Source of the DNA: Hominenteromicrobium mulieris
Lineage (GTDB): Bacteria > Bacillota > Clostridia > Oscillospirales > Acutalibacteraceae
DNA length: 64,000 nt
NCBI RefSeq assembly: GCF_020687165.1
Contig: NZ_JAJEQC010000013.1
Reading direction: 5' to 3' (one strand)
Shown here: piece after piece, positions 25,888-33,112 of the stretch
How the letters are laid out: every line of letters starts with the position of its first letter
How positions within the stretch are numbered: position 1 is the first letter of the stretch
Position numbers and translations under genes: made by a program
The notes under the pieces: generated by a model
The model's database searches: none
What the model saw: only the letters and a program-made list of their open reading frames with translations
Told to the model about the DNA's origin: nothing

Positions 25888-26228
25888 GGTGTGCTTCCGC
25901 TCATATAAATAACCATACAGCTCATGCAAAGTGAATTATAACTCATATTTCGGAGTAAAGGGGGATATGGATGAGAGCGCCAACACAAAGGAGGTCAAAA
26001 TAAGGCGGGGTTTACCGTTTGTACGGCGGACGCCCATGCCACTACGAAAAATATTCCAATAACGCAGCAGCGAGCCATGCTCATGAAAGTGAGTTATGGC
26101 TCGCTTTTTATATACTGTGGCTCGTATCTCACAAAACCCGTTTCTTTGAGCGCCTGGGCGTGGGCTGCCGCTCCCCGCCCCGTTTCGCTCTGACCCACTG
26201 GCCTGAACGAAACGAAAGGAGCTTATCT
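25888..26228 (+). promoter_or_regulatory. Long leader of the sigma-factor gene
   Basis: These ~340 bases lie between the divergent repressor and the sigma factor. They hold short open frames (ATG 25966, 31 codons, ending MPLRKIFQ) and an AAAGGAGG site at 25988-25995. A terminator-like hairpin follows at 26069-26110, and then about 120 bases with no clear signal. The layout resembles a leader peptide plus attenuator, as known for Tn916 regulation. A second possibility is that the sigma factor frame extends upstream through this region to a TTG at 26019; that stretch is not conserved-looking. Confidence 0.4.
26069..26110 (+). terminator. Attenuator-like terminator in sigma-factor leader
   Basis: A perfect 10-bp stem (26069-26078 with 26096-26105) has an additional inner CTCA/TGAG pairing and a T-run at 26105-26109. 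It lies 120 bases before the sigma factor gene, so read-through would control that gene. Confidence 0.7.
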
Positions 26229-26777
26229 ATGAGCGGCAAGAAAATTACATATAATCCCCCCGCAACGAAGCCAAAACGGCCTATCGCTGAACGAGTAGTG
26301 AGCGAAAGGGGAAGAAAAGAACTGCCTCCCGGCACGAAGGGAGGTGAGAACTTGAAACCTGACCGCCACTACGAGCACAAGCAGCACGCCTTTGACAGCT
26401 ACTACAAGAAGGTGCTGAAATACGAGGCGTACAATGGCTATCGTGAGATCAGCCGCCGCCAGAAGTGTGAGGCATTGTTCAGCGAACTGTCGGAGGAGAA
26501 ATTGGCCCAGCTTGCGGTTTATGACCGCTACTCCTGGGAATACACGGCCTTCCCCGTGGGAGGCGCTGTGATCCTGATTGAGGATGACCGGCTGGCCGAG
26601 GCGCTGAACGCCCTGCCCCAGAATAACCGGGACATCTTCCTGATGTACTGGTTCCTGGACATGGCAGACCGCGAGATCGCCGAGTACATGAACATGGCCC
26701 GCCGGACGGTCAACACCCGCAGGCAGAAAGCCTATCGGCTGCTGAAGGAGCTGATGGGAGGTGAAGCGGATGATTAA
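26229..26777 (+). CDS. Sigma-70 family sigma factor-like regulator (ICE type)
   Basis: The protein has 182 residues. The C-terminal region 4-like helix-turn-helix (NNRDIFLMYWFLDMADREIAEY, then MARRTVNTRRQKAYRLL) marks a sigma-70-like protein of the Tn916 Orf7/Tn1549 group. It probably activates ICE excision or transfer transcription. Two starts are possible: ATG 26229 with GAAAGGAG, or TTG 26352 with GGAGGTGAG, the latter giving the more usual beginning KPDRHYEHKQHAF. It overlaps the next gene by 8 bases. Confidence 0.8.
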   Translation: MSGKKITYNPPATKPKRPIAERVVSERGRKELPPGTKGGENLKPDRHYEHKQHAFDSYYKKVLKYEAYNGYREISRRQKCEALFSELSEEKLAQLAVYDRYSWEYTAFPVGGAVILIEDDRLAEALNALPQNNRDIFLMYWFLDMADREIAEYMNMARRTVNTRRQKAYRLLKELMGGEADD

Positions 26778-27012
26778 ATCTGCGTGCACGCGGGCGTCGC
26801 TGATCCCTTATCCGGTGATCGCCGCCGCTGTCGGGGGCAACCCCGAAGCGGTGAACCGGGTAGTCCGGCACTATTCCGGCTATATCGCCGCGCTGTCTAC
26901 GAGGACAAGCTATGACCTTGACGGTTTTCCTCGTCCCCAGGTAGATGAAGATTTGCGCCGGCGGCTGGAAACGAAGCTGATTATCTCCATCCTGGGCTTT
27001 GATCTGAACTGA
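26770..27012 (+). CDS. Small helix-turn-helix protein (Tn916 Orf8-like)
   Basis: The protein has 80 residues with a helix-turn-helix-like N-terminal half (IPYPVIAAAVGGNPEAVNRV) and a conserved hydrophobic end (KLIISILGFDLN). It starts at ATG 26770, after GGGAGGTG and inside the sigma gene's 3' end. In conjugative transposons such proteins follow the sigma-like gene and are described as conjugative transposon HTH proteins. It probably acts with the sigma factor in regulation. Confidence 0.78.
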   Translation: MIKSACTRASLIPYPVIAAAVGGNPEAVNRVVRHYSGYIAALSTRTSYDLDGFPRPQVDEDLRRRLETKLIISILGFDLN

Positions 27013-27021
27013 CCCAGGGCC

Positions 27022-27060
27022 GGGCGCTGCGTGTTTTCCCCCTTTCCACGCGGCGCCCCT
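27022..27060 (+). terminator. GC-rich stem-loop after HTH gene
   Basis: GGGCGC (27022-27027) plus GCGTG pairs with CACGC plus GCGCCC (27048-27058) around a T/C-rich loop. It ends the regulatory transcript or forms the 5' boundary of the structured region that follows. Confidence 0.5.
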
Positions 27061-27385
27061 ATATAGCACCTTGACAAAGAAAGCCCGTTGGGAGGCCAAC
27101 GCCGCAGTATAAGGCAAACGGATACATTCCTGTTTGTGCCGAGCCATACGGCCGGTGCGCCATGACCTCGTTTCAAGTCCGCAGGACGGGACCACTGTAA
27201 CGGGCGAGCGAACAGCACCAGGTTGCAAAGCAAGCGTGGCGGCTTGCAGGCGATGACACACGGGCAGGGTTAAAGATACTCGCGCATTGAACGCCCACAA
27301 AGCATTGTGCGCCGCACCCATCAGCATGGGCCGGGGTTAGACTCCCGTGGAGCTGTGCCAGCAGCCGTCCGTAAGCCTACTTTTC
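27061..27385 (+). ncRNA. Candidate structured non-coding RNA of the ICE
   Basis: About 325 bases without a credible gene contain many compact hairpins. These are 27086-27101 (6 bp, 4-base loop), 27113-27140 (7 bp with bulge), 27177-27187 (GTCC-GCA-GGAC), 27230-27247 (6 bp), 27317-27330 (CCCAT-CAGC-ATGGG) and 27332-27347. It lies between the regulatory genes and excisionase and ends in T-rich sequence at 27381-27390. Density and regularity of stems suggest a folded RNA; no known family is recognised. The strand is uncertain because hairpins fold on both strands; plus is chosen from the T-run. Confidence 0.45.
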
Positions 27386-27392
27386 TTTTTTG

Positions 27393-27419
27393 AAAGTTTA
27401 TGGATAGATCGTAAACTTT
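27393..27419. repeat. Inverted repeat before excisionase gene
   Basis: AAAGTTTA (27393-27400) and TAAACTTT (27412-27419) form a perfect 8-bp inverted repeat with an 11-base spacer. It lies about 110 bases before the excisionase gene and could be a binding site or the end of the structured transcript. Confidence 0.4.
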
Positions 27420-27526
27420 TCAATTAGCAGCAGACAAACACGGAGCAGCACGGTAAAATAATGGTGGAAGTTATATTACCCACACATATTCGTGCTGTTC
27501 CTTTTCATAACTGAAAGGGGGTTCTC

Positions 27527-27733
27527 ATGTCTCAAACATGGAACGGCACGAAGAAAGAAACCCCTGAAAGAAGGACGTATACGGTTGACGATATTGCTCA
27601 AATTCTGGGCATCGGAAGAACTTCTGCATATATCCTTGTAAAAGAAGGGCACTTCAAAATCGTGCGAATTGGTAACGCCATACGCATTTCCAAGCGGTCA
27701 TTTGACGAGTGGCTTGACTCCCTCGACCTGTGA
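27527..27733 (+). CDS. xis: Excisionase / MerR-like HTH protein
   Basis: The protein has 68 residues. The core (TVDDIAQILGIGRTSAYILVKEG, then RIGNAIRISKRSFDEWL) is the excisionase-type winged helix. Xis bends DNA at the attachment sites and directs the adjacent integrase toward excision. GAAAGGGGG precedes ATG 27527. Its stop overlaps an in-frame GTG of the integrase frame, and the integrase proper starts 20 bases later. Position and size are standard. Confidence 0.88.
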   Translation: MSQTWNGTKKETPERRTYTVDDIAQILGIGRTSAYILVKEGHFKIVRIGNAIRISKRSFDEWLDSLDL

Positions 27734-27753
27734 TCCAAGAAAGGAAGAACGAT

Positions 27754-29148
27754 ATGGCATCTATAATCAAGCGAAAGAAAAACTATTCCGTTGTTTACAA
27801 CTATGTGGACGAAAACGGAGAAACCAAACAGAAGTGGGAAACCTGGCATACCCACAAAGAGGCCTTGAAGCGCAAGGCAGAAATCGAAAATCAGCAGCAC
27901 ACGGGAACTTTCCTCCCTCCAAGCAATCAGACGATCACCGAGTTCCTTTATGACTTCGTATCTCTTTACGGAGAAAAGAAATGGGGCGTGTCTATGTATG
28001 ACAGCCAAACGGCGCTGATTGCGAACTATATCAATCCGATCATCGGTGATATGGAGGTACAGGCGGTTACTCCCCGTGCGGTTGACGGTTATATCCAGAC
28101 CTTGCAGAAAACCAAGTCGGTGTCTACCAAAACCCGAAAGGCCGTTACCACCTATGTCAGCGACAAGACCATTGAAAAGATCATCAAGCTCCTGCGGTGT
28201 GCGTTTAAGCAGGCGGTACGATGGGAAATCATTGCAAGAAATCCCTTTGACAATGTGATCCTCCCGAAAACGGAGTATGCGAAACGGGATATCTGGACGG
28301 CGGATATGATCCGTCTTGCTCTGGACAAATGCACAGACAGCAAACTCTATGTAGCAATGAACCTTTCCTTTGCCTGCTCTCTGCGTATGGGTGAAATCCT
28401 GGGGCTGACCTGGGAAAACGTCCATATCTCCGATGAAGATATTGCGGCGGATAACGCCTATGTCTACATCGACAAGGAGCTGACACGGGCATCCAAACGG
28501 GCAATCGAAACGCTGGGTGAGAAGGATATCTATTACATCTTCACTCCGCTCATGCCGAACACCAGCACAAGAATTATTCTGAAAAAGCCGAAAACCGATT
28601 CCAGCATCCGTAAGGTGTGGCTACCGAAAACGCTGGCCTACATTCTGCGGGAATGGAAGAAGTCCCAGGACGAGTTGAAAGGTTTCCTGGGCGACGAGTA
28701 TCAGGACTTCGATCTGGTTGTGGCACTTCCCAATGGCCGCCCCTGCGAGGATCGTATCATCCTCAAAGAGTTTGCAAAGCTCCGTGAGGACGCAGGGCTG
28801 CCGAAGGTGGTCTTTCATTCTCTCCGTCATTCCAGTACCACCTACAAACTGAAACTGAACCACGGCGATCTGAAAGCTACCCAGGGCGATACAGGCCATG
28901 CCGAGATCGACATGATAACCAGTATCTATGCTCACATTCTGGACGAGGACAGAAAGGTCAATGCTCAGAAATTCGAGACAGCCTTCTATGCCAAACCTGA
29001 TCTTCGCAATGTCCGTCCACCGGAAGAACCGGTAAAATCGGAGCCTGCGACCCTGGACCTTGAAAGTCTTGTGGAGCAGCTTCAGAAGTCGCCGGAGCTG
29101 GCAAGTGCGCTCGCAGCCCTGATAGCGGCGCAAGCCCCGGCAAAGTGA
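27754..29148 (+). CDS. int: Tyrosine integrase of the ICE
   Basis: The protein has about 464 residues. An N-terminal arm-binding domain (ASIIKRKKNYSVVYNYVDE) and a core-binding domain precede the catalytic domain. That domain has Arg in LRMGEILGLTW, HSLRHSS, then TGHAEIDMITSIYAHI with the His/Tyr pair. It cuts and rejoins DNA at the attachment sites. ATG 27754 is preferred (AAAGGAAG upstream) over GTG 27730. It lies 190 bases from tRNA-Arg(CCT), so the tRNA is the probable target. The C-terminal extension past the Tyr (~65 residues, rich in Pro and Glu) is longer than usual. Confidence 0.93.
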   Translation: MASIIKRKKNYSVVYNYVDENGETKQKWETWHTHKEALKRKAEIENQQHTGTFLPPSNQTITEFLYDFVSLYGEKKWGVSMYDSQTALIANYINPIIGDMEVQAVTPRAVDGYIQTLQKTKSVSTKTRKAVTTYVSDKTIEKIIKLLRCAFKQAVRWEIIARNPFDNVILPKTEYAKRDIWTADMIRLALDKCTDSKLYVAMNLSFACSLRMGEILGLTWENVHISDEDIAADNAYVYIDKELTRASKRAIETLGEKDIYYIFTPLMPNTSTRIILKKPKTDSSIRKVWLPKTLAYILREWKKSQDELKGFLGDEYQDFDLVVALPNGRPCEDRIILKEFAKLREDAGLPKVVFHSLRHSSTTYKLKLNHGDLKATQGDTGHAEIDMITSIYAHILDEDRKVNAQKFETAFYAKPDLRNVRPPEEPVKSEPATLDLESLVEQLQKSPELASALAALIAAQAPAK

Positions 29149-29162
29149 TCCGAAAAATCGAA

Positions 29163-29223
29163 TTAGCAAAACGCAGAATTTTCTTAGCAAATTTCTGAAA
29201 AGCGTTCGAGTCCAATTAGCAAA
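29163..29223. repeat. Three TTAGCAAA direct repeats between int and tRNA, candidate arm sites
   Basis: TTAGCAAA occurs at 29163-29170, 29184-29191 and 29216-29223, all in the same orientation, inside the short gap between integrase and the tRNA. Integrase arm-type binding sites of tyrosine recombinases have this form and place. Confidence 0.5.
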
Positions 29224-29287
29224 TATACATCATGCGGCGCATAAAAATCTCCCGATAACGGAAGTGAAATTACCGGGAGAAGGAGGA

Positions 29288-29327
29288 ACAAAAAAAACGC
29301 TGCAAACCCCGAAAAAGGCTTGCAGCG
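29288..29327 (-). terminator. Terminator of tRNA-Arg
   Basis: On the minus strand, 8 bases after the tRNA's CCA end, an 8-bp perfect stem (29320-29327 with 29298-29305) is followed by eight T. It probably ends the tRNA transcript. A second stem nearer the integrase (29248-29254 with 29274-29280) may end the integrase transcript. Confidence 0.75.
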
Positions 29328-29335
29328 GTGCTTTC

Positions 29336-29412
29336 TGGCGTCCCAGAGAGGATTTGAACCTCCGACCCCACGCTTAGGAGGCGTGTGCTCTATCCAGCTG
29401 AGCTACTGAGAC
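29336..29412 (-). tRNA. tRNA-Arg (anticodon CCT)
   Basis: The minus strand folds as a full cloverleaf. The acceptor GTCTCAG pairs with CTGGGAC, the D arm is GCTC/GAGC, and the anticodon stem CACGC/GCGTG has loop CTCCTAA (anticodon CCT, decoding AGG). The T arm has TTCAAAT, and CCA is encoded. The integrase gene lies on the side of its 3' end, the usual arrangement for an ICE inserted at a tRNA. The 3' half may have been supplied by the element. Degenerate copies follow at 93-base spacing. Confidence 0.93.
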
Positions 29413-29439
29413 ATTTATAAGTTTTATGCAATTTTCAAG

Positions 29440-29503
29440 GCTCAAAGGAATCGAACCATCTGCCGCTTAGGAGGCGTGTGCTCTATCCAGCTGAGCTACT
29501 GAG
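29440..29503 (-). pseudogene. Degenerate tRNA-Arg copy 2
   Basis: Bases 29464-29509 repeat 29371-29416 exactly (46 bp, offset 93), so the tRNA's 5' half through the anticodon is the same as in the intact gene. The 3' half has lost the variable loop and has no matching acceptor strand; it instead equals that of copy 3. It looks like a chimera joined at the anticodon loop. Confidence 0.8.
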
Positions 29504-29529
29504 ACATTTTTAAGATTTATGCAATTTTT

Positions 29530-29599
29530 ACTGCTCGAAGGAATCGAACCATCTGCCGCTTAGGAGGCGGATGCTCTATCCAACTGAGCTACTGGCGCA
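29530..29599 (-). pseudogene. Degenerate tRNA-Arg copy 3
   Basis: The 5' half (GCGCCAG acceptor, GCTC/GAGC D arm, anticodon loop CTCCTAA) is intact and of a typical bacterial tRNA-Arg(CCT) type. The 3' half is shortened, with a damaged T arm and no complementary acceptor. It shares its flanking AT-rich spacer with copy 2 at a 93-base offset. Confidence 0.78.
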
Positions 29600-29640
29600 T
29601 ATTTAATTTATGAGGCTACTACCCATCTATTGGGGAATAC

Positions 29641-29691
29641 TTTTAGGTTCTCTTAGGAGCGTGACCTCTATCCAACTGAGTTGCTGAGACG
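29641..29691 (-). pseudogene. Degenerate tRNA-Arg copy 4
   Basis: The minus strand starts GTCTCAG, then a D-arm-like segment with AGTTGGATA and a TCCTAAG anticodon-loop remnant, and then loses similarity. It is more decayed than copies 2 and 3, so it is probably the oldest member of the array. Confidence 0.65.
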
Positions 29692-29849
29692 TGTTAAATC
29701 GGGGTCATAAAGTGTACTGTGTTATTGTACCGCACGGCGGCGCATTTGTCAATCATATTGGATTTTCGCGCATTGAAATATACACAGAAAAAGCTTTGAA
29801 ATCCCATGCAAATTTTCCGCAAAAGGCAAGGCTCTGAGTGGCTTTTGCC

Positions 29850-29878
29850 TTGACGCTTTTCGCTTTTTCGTCTATACT
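29850..29878 (+). promoter_or_regulatory. Promoter of the MBOAT-DHHW-FkbH-ACP operon
   Basis: TTGACG (29850-29855) and TATACT (29873-29878) are separated by 17 bases, 90 bases before the MBOAT gene. The rest of the 29,700-29,967 gap shows no gene on either strand. Confidence 0.8.
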
Positions 29879-29967
29879 GATATATGTATGAAAACTTATG
29901 GAAACCAAACACCGCGGGCATCGGGAAATGTGCCTGCACGGAGAAAAAGGATTAAGGAGCCCGATAC

Positions 29968-31389
29968 ATGGTTTTTGCCGATTTGTTCTTTATCTATGTC
30001 TTTTTGCCGCTGTGCCTCATCTGTTACGGCCTCGCCAAAAAGCTCAGCACCAAAAACATCGTGCTGATTGTCTTTTCACTCATCTTTTACGCTTGGGGCG
30101 AGCCGCTTTGGATTTTGCTTTTGCTGTTCAGTTCATTCTTTAACTGGTTCATCGGCATATTGATCGGCAAATTTCGGGATACCCCGCGCGCAAAGTTAGC
30201 CGTTGGCGGCGGTATTTTGGTAGATATTCTGCTTTTGCTCATCTTTAAGTACAGCGCGTTCATTGTGGAAAACCTGAACGCCGTTTCGGGCGCGGCCATT
30301 CCCGTGCCGCAGATCACGTTGCCCATCGGTATCAGCTTCTACACGTTCCAGGCTATCTCCTACATTTTGGACTGCTACTGGGAAACGGTGGACGTGCAGC
30401 CGAAATACCACAAATTCCTTTTGTACCTGTCCCTCTTCCCGCAGCTCATCGCCGGCCCGATCGTGCGGTACAGCGTTGTAGAGCAGGAGATCGACAACCG
30501 CTCCGTCAACGCGACCGACCTATGCGAAGGTGCGCTGCGCGTGATCCTCGGTCTTGCGAAAAAGGTCATCATCGCGAACAATTTGTGGTCCATCGTCAAC
30601 ACGTTCTTCGGCAAGGACATCACAGGACTTTCCGTGCTCGGCACATGGTACACCATCATCGTGTATTCGCTGTATGTTTACTTTGACTTCAGCGGTTATT
30701 CCGATATTGCCATCGGCCTCGGTCGCATGTTTGGCTTCCACTTTGACGAAAACTTCCGTCATCCGTTTGCCTGCACCACCATTGCGGAGTTCTGGCAGCG
30801 CTGGCACATCTCCCTCGGCTCCTTCTTCCGCGACTACCTTTTGTACGTGCCGTTCTTCGGTAAGCCGCGCAAGTATTTCGGCCTGTTCCTTGTTTGGTTC
30901 TGCACCGGTCTTTGGCACGGTGCCGCATGGAACTTCATTTTATGGGGCCTTTACTACGGCTGCTTCATGCTGTTCGAGCAGAAAATGGGCAAAAAGCGCA
31001 TGAAAAAGTGGCCGATCGTGTGGAAGCACGTGTATACGAAGCTTGTCATCATCCTCGGCTTCGGCATCTTCTATTTTGAAGATCTCGGCCAGCTTGGTCA
31101 GTTTTTCCTCAATATCACGGGCATCAGCATGATTGCGAACGGCGCGCCGTTTACGGACCCCATGACGTTCTCCTCCCTGCGCAACAACATCTTTCTCATT
31201 TTGTTCGCGATTCTCGTCAGCCTGCCGGTATTGCCGAAGATCAAGAGTTATTTTCTCGAGAGCAAAAACGATACCGTTTATACCATCGGCCGCGTCGGCT
31301 CCGTTGCGGTCTGTATGGTGTTGCTCGCCGTCGTGAGTGTTCTGCTCGTTGATACCACGAACAACGTGTTCCTGTATTTCAGATTCTAA
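29968..31389 (+). CDS. MBOAT family O-acyltransferase (AlgI/DltB-like)
   Basis: This 473-residue protein with about ten or more membrane spans carries the MBOAT motif. That includes EFWQRWHISLGSFFRDYLLY near 270-290 and the catalytic His in LWHGAAWNFILWG near 312-324. AlgI and DltB of this family carry acyl groups across the membrane to exopolysaccharide or teichoic acid. It heads a four-gene operon with a DHHW/AlgX-like protein, an FkbH-like enzyme and an acyl carrier protein, which makes it the membrane step of a surface acylation pathway. The acyl donor is probably the ACP product. Polymer target unknown. Confidence 0.92.
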   Translation: MVFADLFFIYVFLPLCLICYGLAKKLSTKNIVLIVFSLIFYAWGEPLWILLLLFSSFFNWFIGILIGKFRDTPRAKLAVGGGILVDILLLLIFKYSAFIVENLNAVSGAAIPVPQITLPIGISFYTFQAISYILDCYWETVDVQPKYHKFLLYLSLFPQLIAGPIVRYSVVEQEIDNRSVNATDLCEGALRVILGLAKKVIIANNLWSIVNTFFGKDITGLSVLGTWYTIIVYSLYVYFDFSGYSDIAIGLGRMFGFHFDENFRHPFACTTIAEFWQRWHISLGSFFRDYLLYVPFFGKPRKYFGLFLVWFCTGLWHGAAWNFILWGLYYGCFMLFEQKMGKKRMKKWPIVWKHVYTKLVIILGFGIFYFEDLGQLGQFFLNITGISMIANGAPFTDPMTFSSLRNNIFLILFAILVSLPVLPKIKSYFLESKNDTVYTIGRVGSVAVCMVLLAVVSVLLVDTTNNVFLYFRF

Positions 31390-31407
31390 GGGGAGGTGCT
31401 CATTGAC

Positions 31408-33099
31408 ATGAACGATTTTAAAGACCTTGACCTTGATTATTTTGCTCCCCGCAAGCCCGCCGAACCGGAAGCGAAGCCGGAGGAAACCGAAGCCGTAGAT
31501 GCGCCAACTGCGGATGAAAGCGCCGAACCCGCAGAGCGCCGCCGCAAGCCGAAGCCGAGCCGCCGCGAGCTTTTGAACATGCGGCTTTCCGTTTTATCCA
31601 TCGGCGTTATGGTCATCCTTTTCGCCCTGATGACGCTGTATCTGCTCCTTTTCCCGCGCTCCACCGTCTCACAGATTGAAAACCGAAACCTTGCGGAATT
31701 CCCGAAATTTTCTTTTGCATCGTATTTTTCCGGCTCGTTTACGGCGGACGTCGCCACATGGTTTGACGACACCGTGCCGAACCACGACGGCTTTAAGAAT
31801 ATGAGCAACTCCATTAAGAACCTGTTTGGTATGAAGATGTTCGCTTCAACGGTCAGCACCGCAAAACCCGAGACGGACAGCACAGATAACACCGATACTT
31901 CTGCCGCAAACGGTGACACCCAGACAACCACACCCGCAAACGGCACCGTGCCAAACAACACGAACCTGTTGCAATACGCCGCGGGGCGTGTGTTCCCGGC
32001 CGTGAGCGCTGCGGATGAAAAAATGGGCCGCGATTTCAGCACCGAGGATAACAACACTCTGGAATGGGTGAACAACCTGCTTGTCGTAAACTGGGATAAT
32101 CACTGGCGCTGCATGGAGGCTTTCGGCGGCGGTGGCGGCACCGCTTACGCCAATGCACTCAACGACCTGCAAAGCAAGGTCGGCAGCGGTGTGACCATTT
32201 GGTCTATGCCCGCCCCCACCGCTTCCGCCATCTACACCCCGAAAAACGGCATTGATTATGTTGGCGACCAGAAGGAATGCTTTGACGGCGTTGCCGAAAA
32301 GCTGAATGCCGGCATTCAGTCCGTAAACGTTGTGGACGTGATGAAAAAGCATGCGGAGGAAGATATTTACCTGCGCACCGACCACCACTGGCAGGCACGC
32401 GGCGCCTACTATGCCGCCCGCACGTTTGCCGAGGCCGCAGGCGTGCCGTTCGCAGACCTTTCCACCTACACGGACGAATCCATTCCGGGCTATGTAGGCA
32501 CTATGTACGGTTTCTCGCAGGATACGCGTATTTTGAACGACCCGGACGATTTCCACTACTTCGTGCCGGCCTCGAACTACGTGGCTTCCTACTACGATAC
32601 TTCTTTTAACTACCAGTACGAAGACGACCTCTTTGCCGATGTGGACACCGCAAACGCGTACCTCAAGTTCCTCGGCGGCGACTCCTGCATCGTAAAAGTC
32701 GATACGCAGATGAAGAACGGCCGCAAGCTGCTCGTCATTAAGGACAGCTTCGGTAACGCGGAGATTCCGTTCTATACGAATTCCTTTGAGCAGATCTACG
32801 TTGCCGACGTGCGCTATTTGGAGTGCAACCTCGTCAGCTTCATCAAAGATATGGGCATCACGGATGTGCTCTTTACGATGTCCGCATACTCCGTTGTGGG
32901 CGATAACGCCGACAACATTCAGAACCTCATCGCGCAGAACGCCGGTGAGACCATCACCGATTCGCACATTGTCCCGTCTGTTACGCCGAAAACGGTCATG
33001 CCGACCGCGACAAGTGCACCAACGACGACTTCCGGCACGGATACGGCCGCTAACACCACCTCGACCGGTACAGAGGATACCTCTTCCGCAAAAGAATAA
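31408..33099 (+). CDS. DHHW/AlgX-like membrane-anchored SGNH-type protein
   Basis: The protein has 563 residues. The cytoplasmic N-terminus (1-55) is rich in Glu, Pro and Arg. One membrane span lies at about 57-80, and the remainder is extracellular. The outer domain has ENRNLAEFP near 92, DHHW in LRTDHHWQARGAYY near 325, and a Ser motif IKDSFGN near 445. These are the catalytic elements of AlgX/AlgJ- and DltD-like proteins that finish acyl transfer to polysaccharide. GGGAGGTG at 31391-31398 precedes ATG 31408. A Thr/Ser-rich tail of about 45 residues ends the protein. It works with the MBOAT protein encoded directly before. Confidence 0.87.
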   Translation: MNDFKDLDLDYFAPRKPAEPEAKPEETEAVDAPTADESAEPAERRRKPKPSRRELLNMRLSVLSIGVMVILFALMTLYLLLFPRSTVSQIENRNLAEFPKFSFASYFSGSFTADVATWFDDTVPNHDGFKNMSNSIKNLFGMKMFASTVSTAKPETDSTDNTDTSAANGDTQTTTPANGTVPNNTNLLQYAAGRVFPAVSAADEKMGRDFSTEDNNTLEWVNNLLVVNWDNHWRCMEAFGGGGGTAYANALNDLQSKVGSGVTIWSMPAPTASAIYTPKNGIDYVGDQKECFDGVAEKLNAGIQSVNVVDVMKKHAEEDIYLRTDHHWQARGAYYAARTFAEAAGVPFADLSTYTDESIPGYVGTMYGFSQDTRILNDPDDFHYFVPASNYVASYYDTSFNYQYEDDLFADVDTANAYLKFLGGDSCIVKVDTQMKNGRKLLVIKDSFGNAEIPFYTNSFEQIYVADVRYLECNLVSFIKDMGITDVLFTMSAYSVVGDNADNIQNLIAQNAGETITDSHIVPSVTPKTVMPTATSAPTTTSGTDTAANTTSTGTEDTSSAKE

Positions 33100-33112
33100 C
33101 AAAGGAGAGCCT

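Noticed and set aside
29694..29939. Minus-strand 81-codon frame near the MBOAT promoter
   Set aside because: It covers the promoter of the acylation operon and degenerate tRNA flank, and has no ribosome binding site or recognisable domain.
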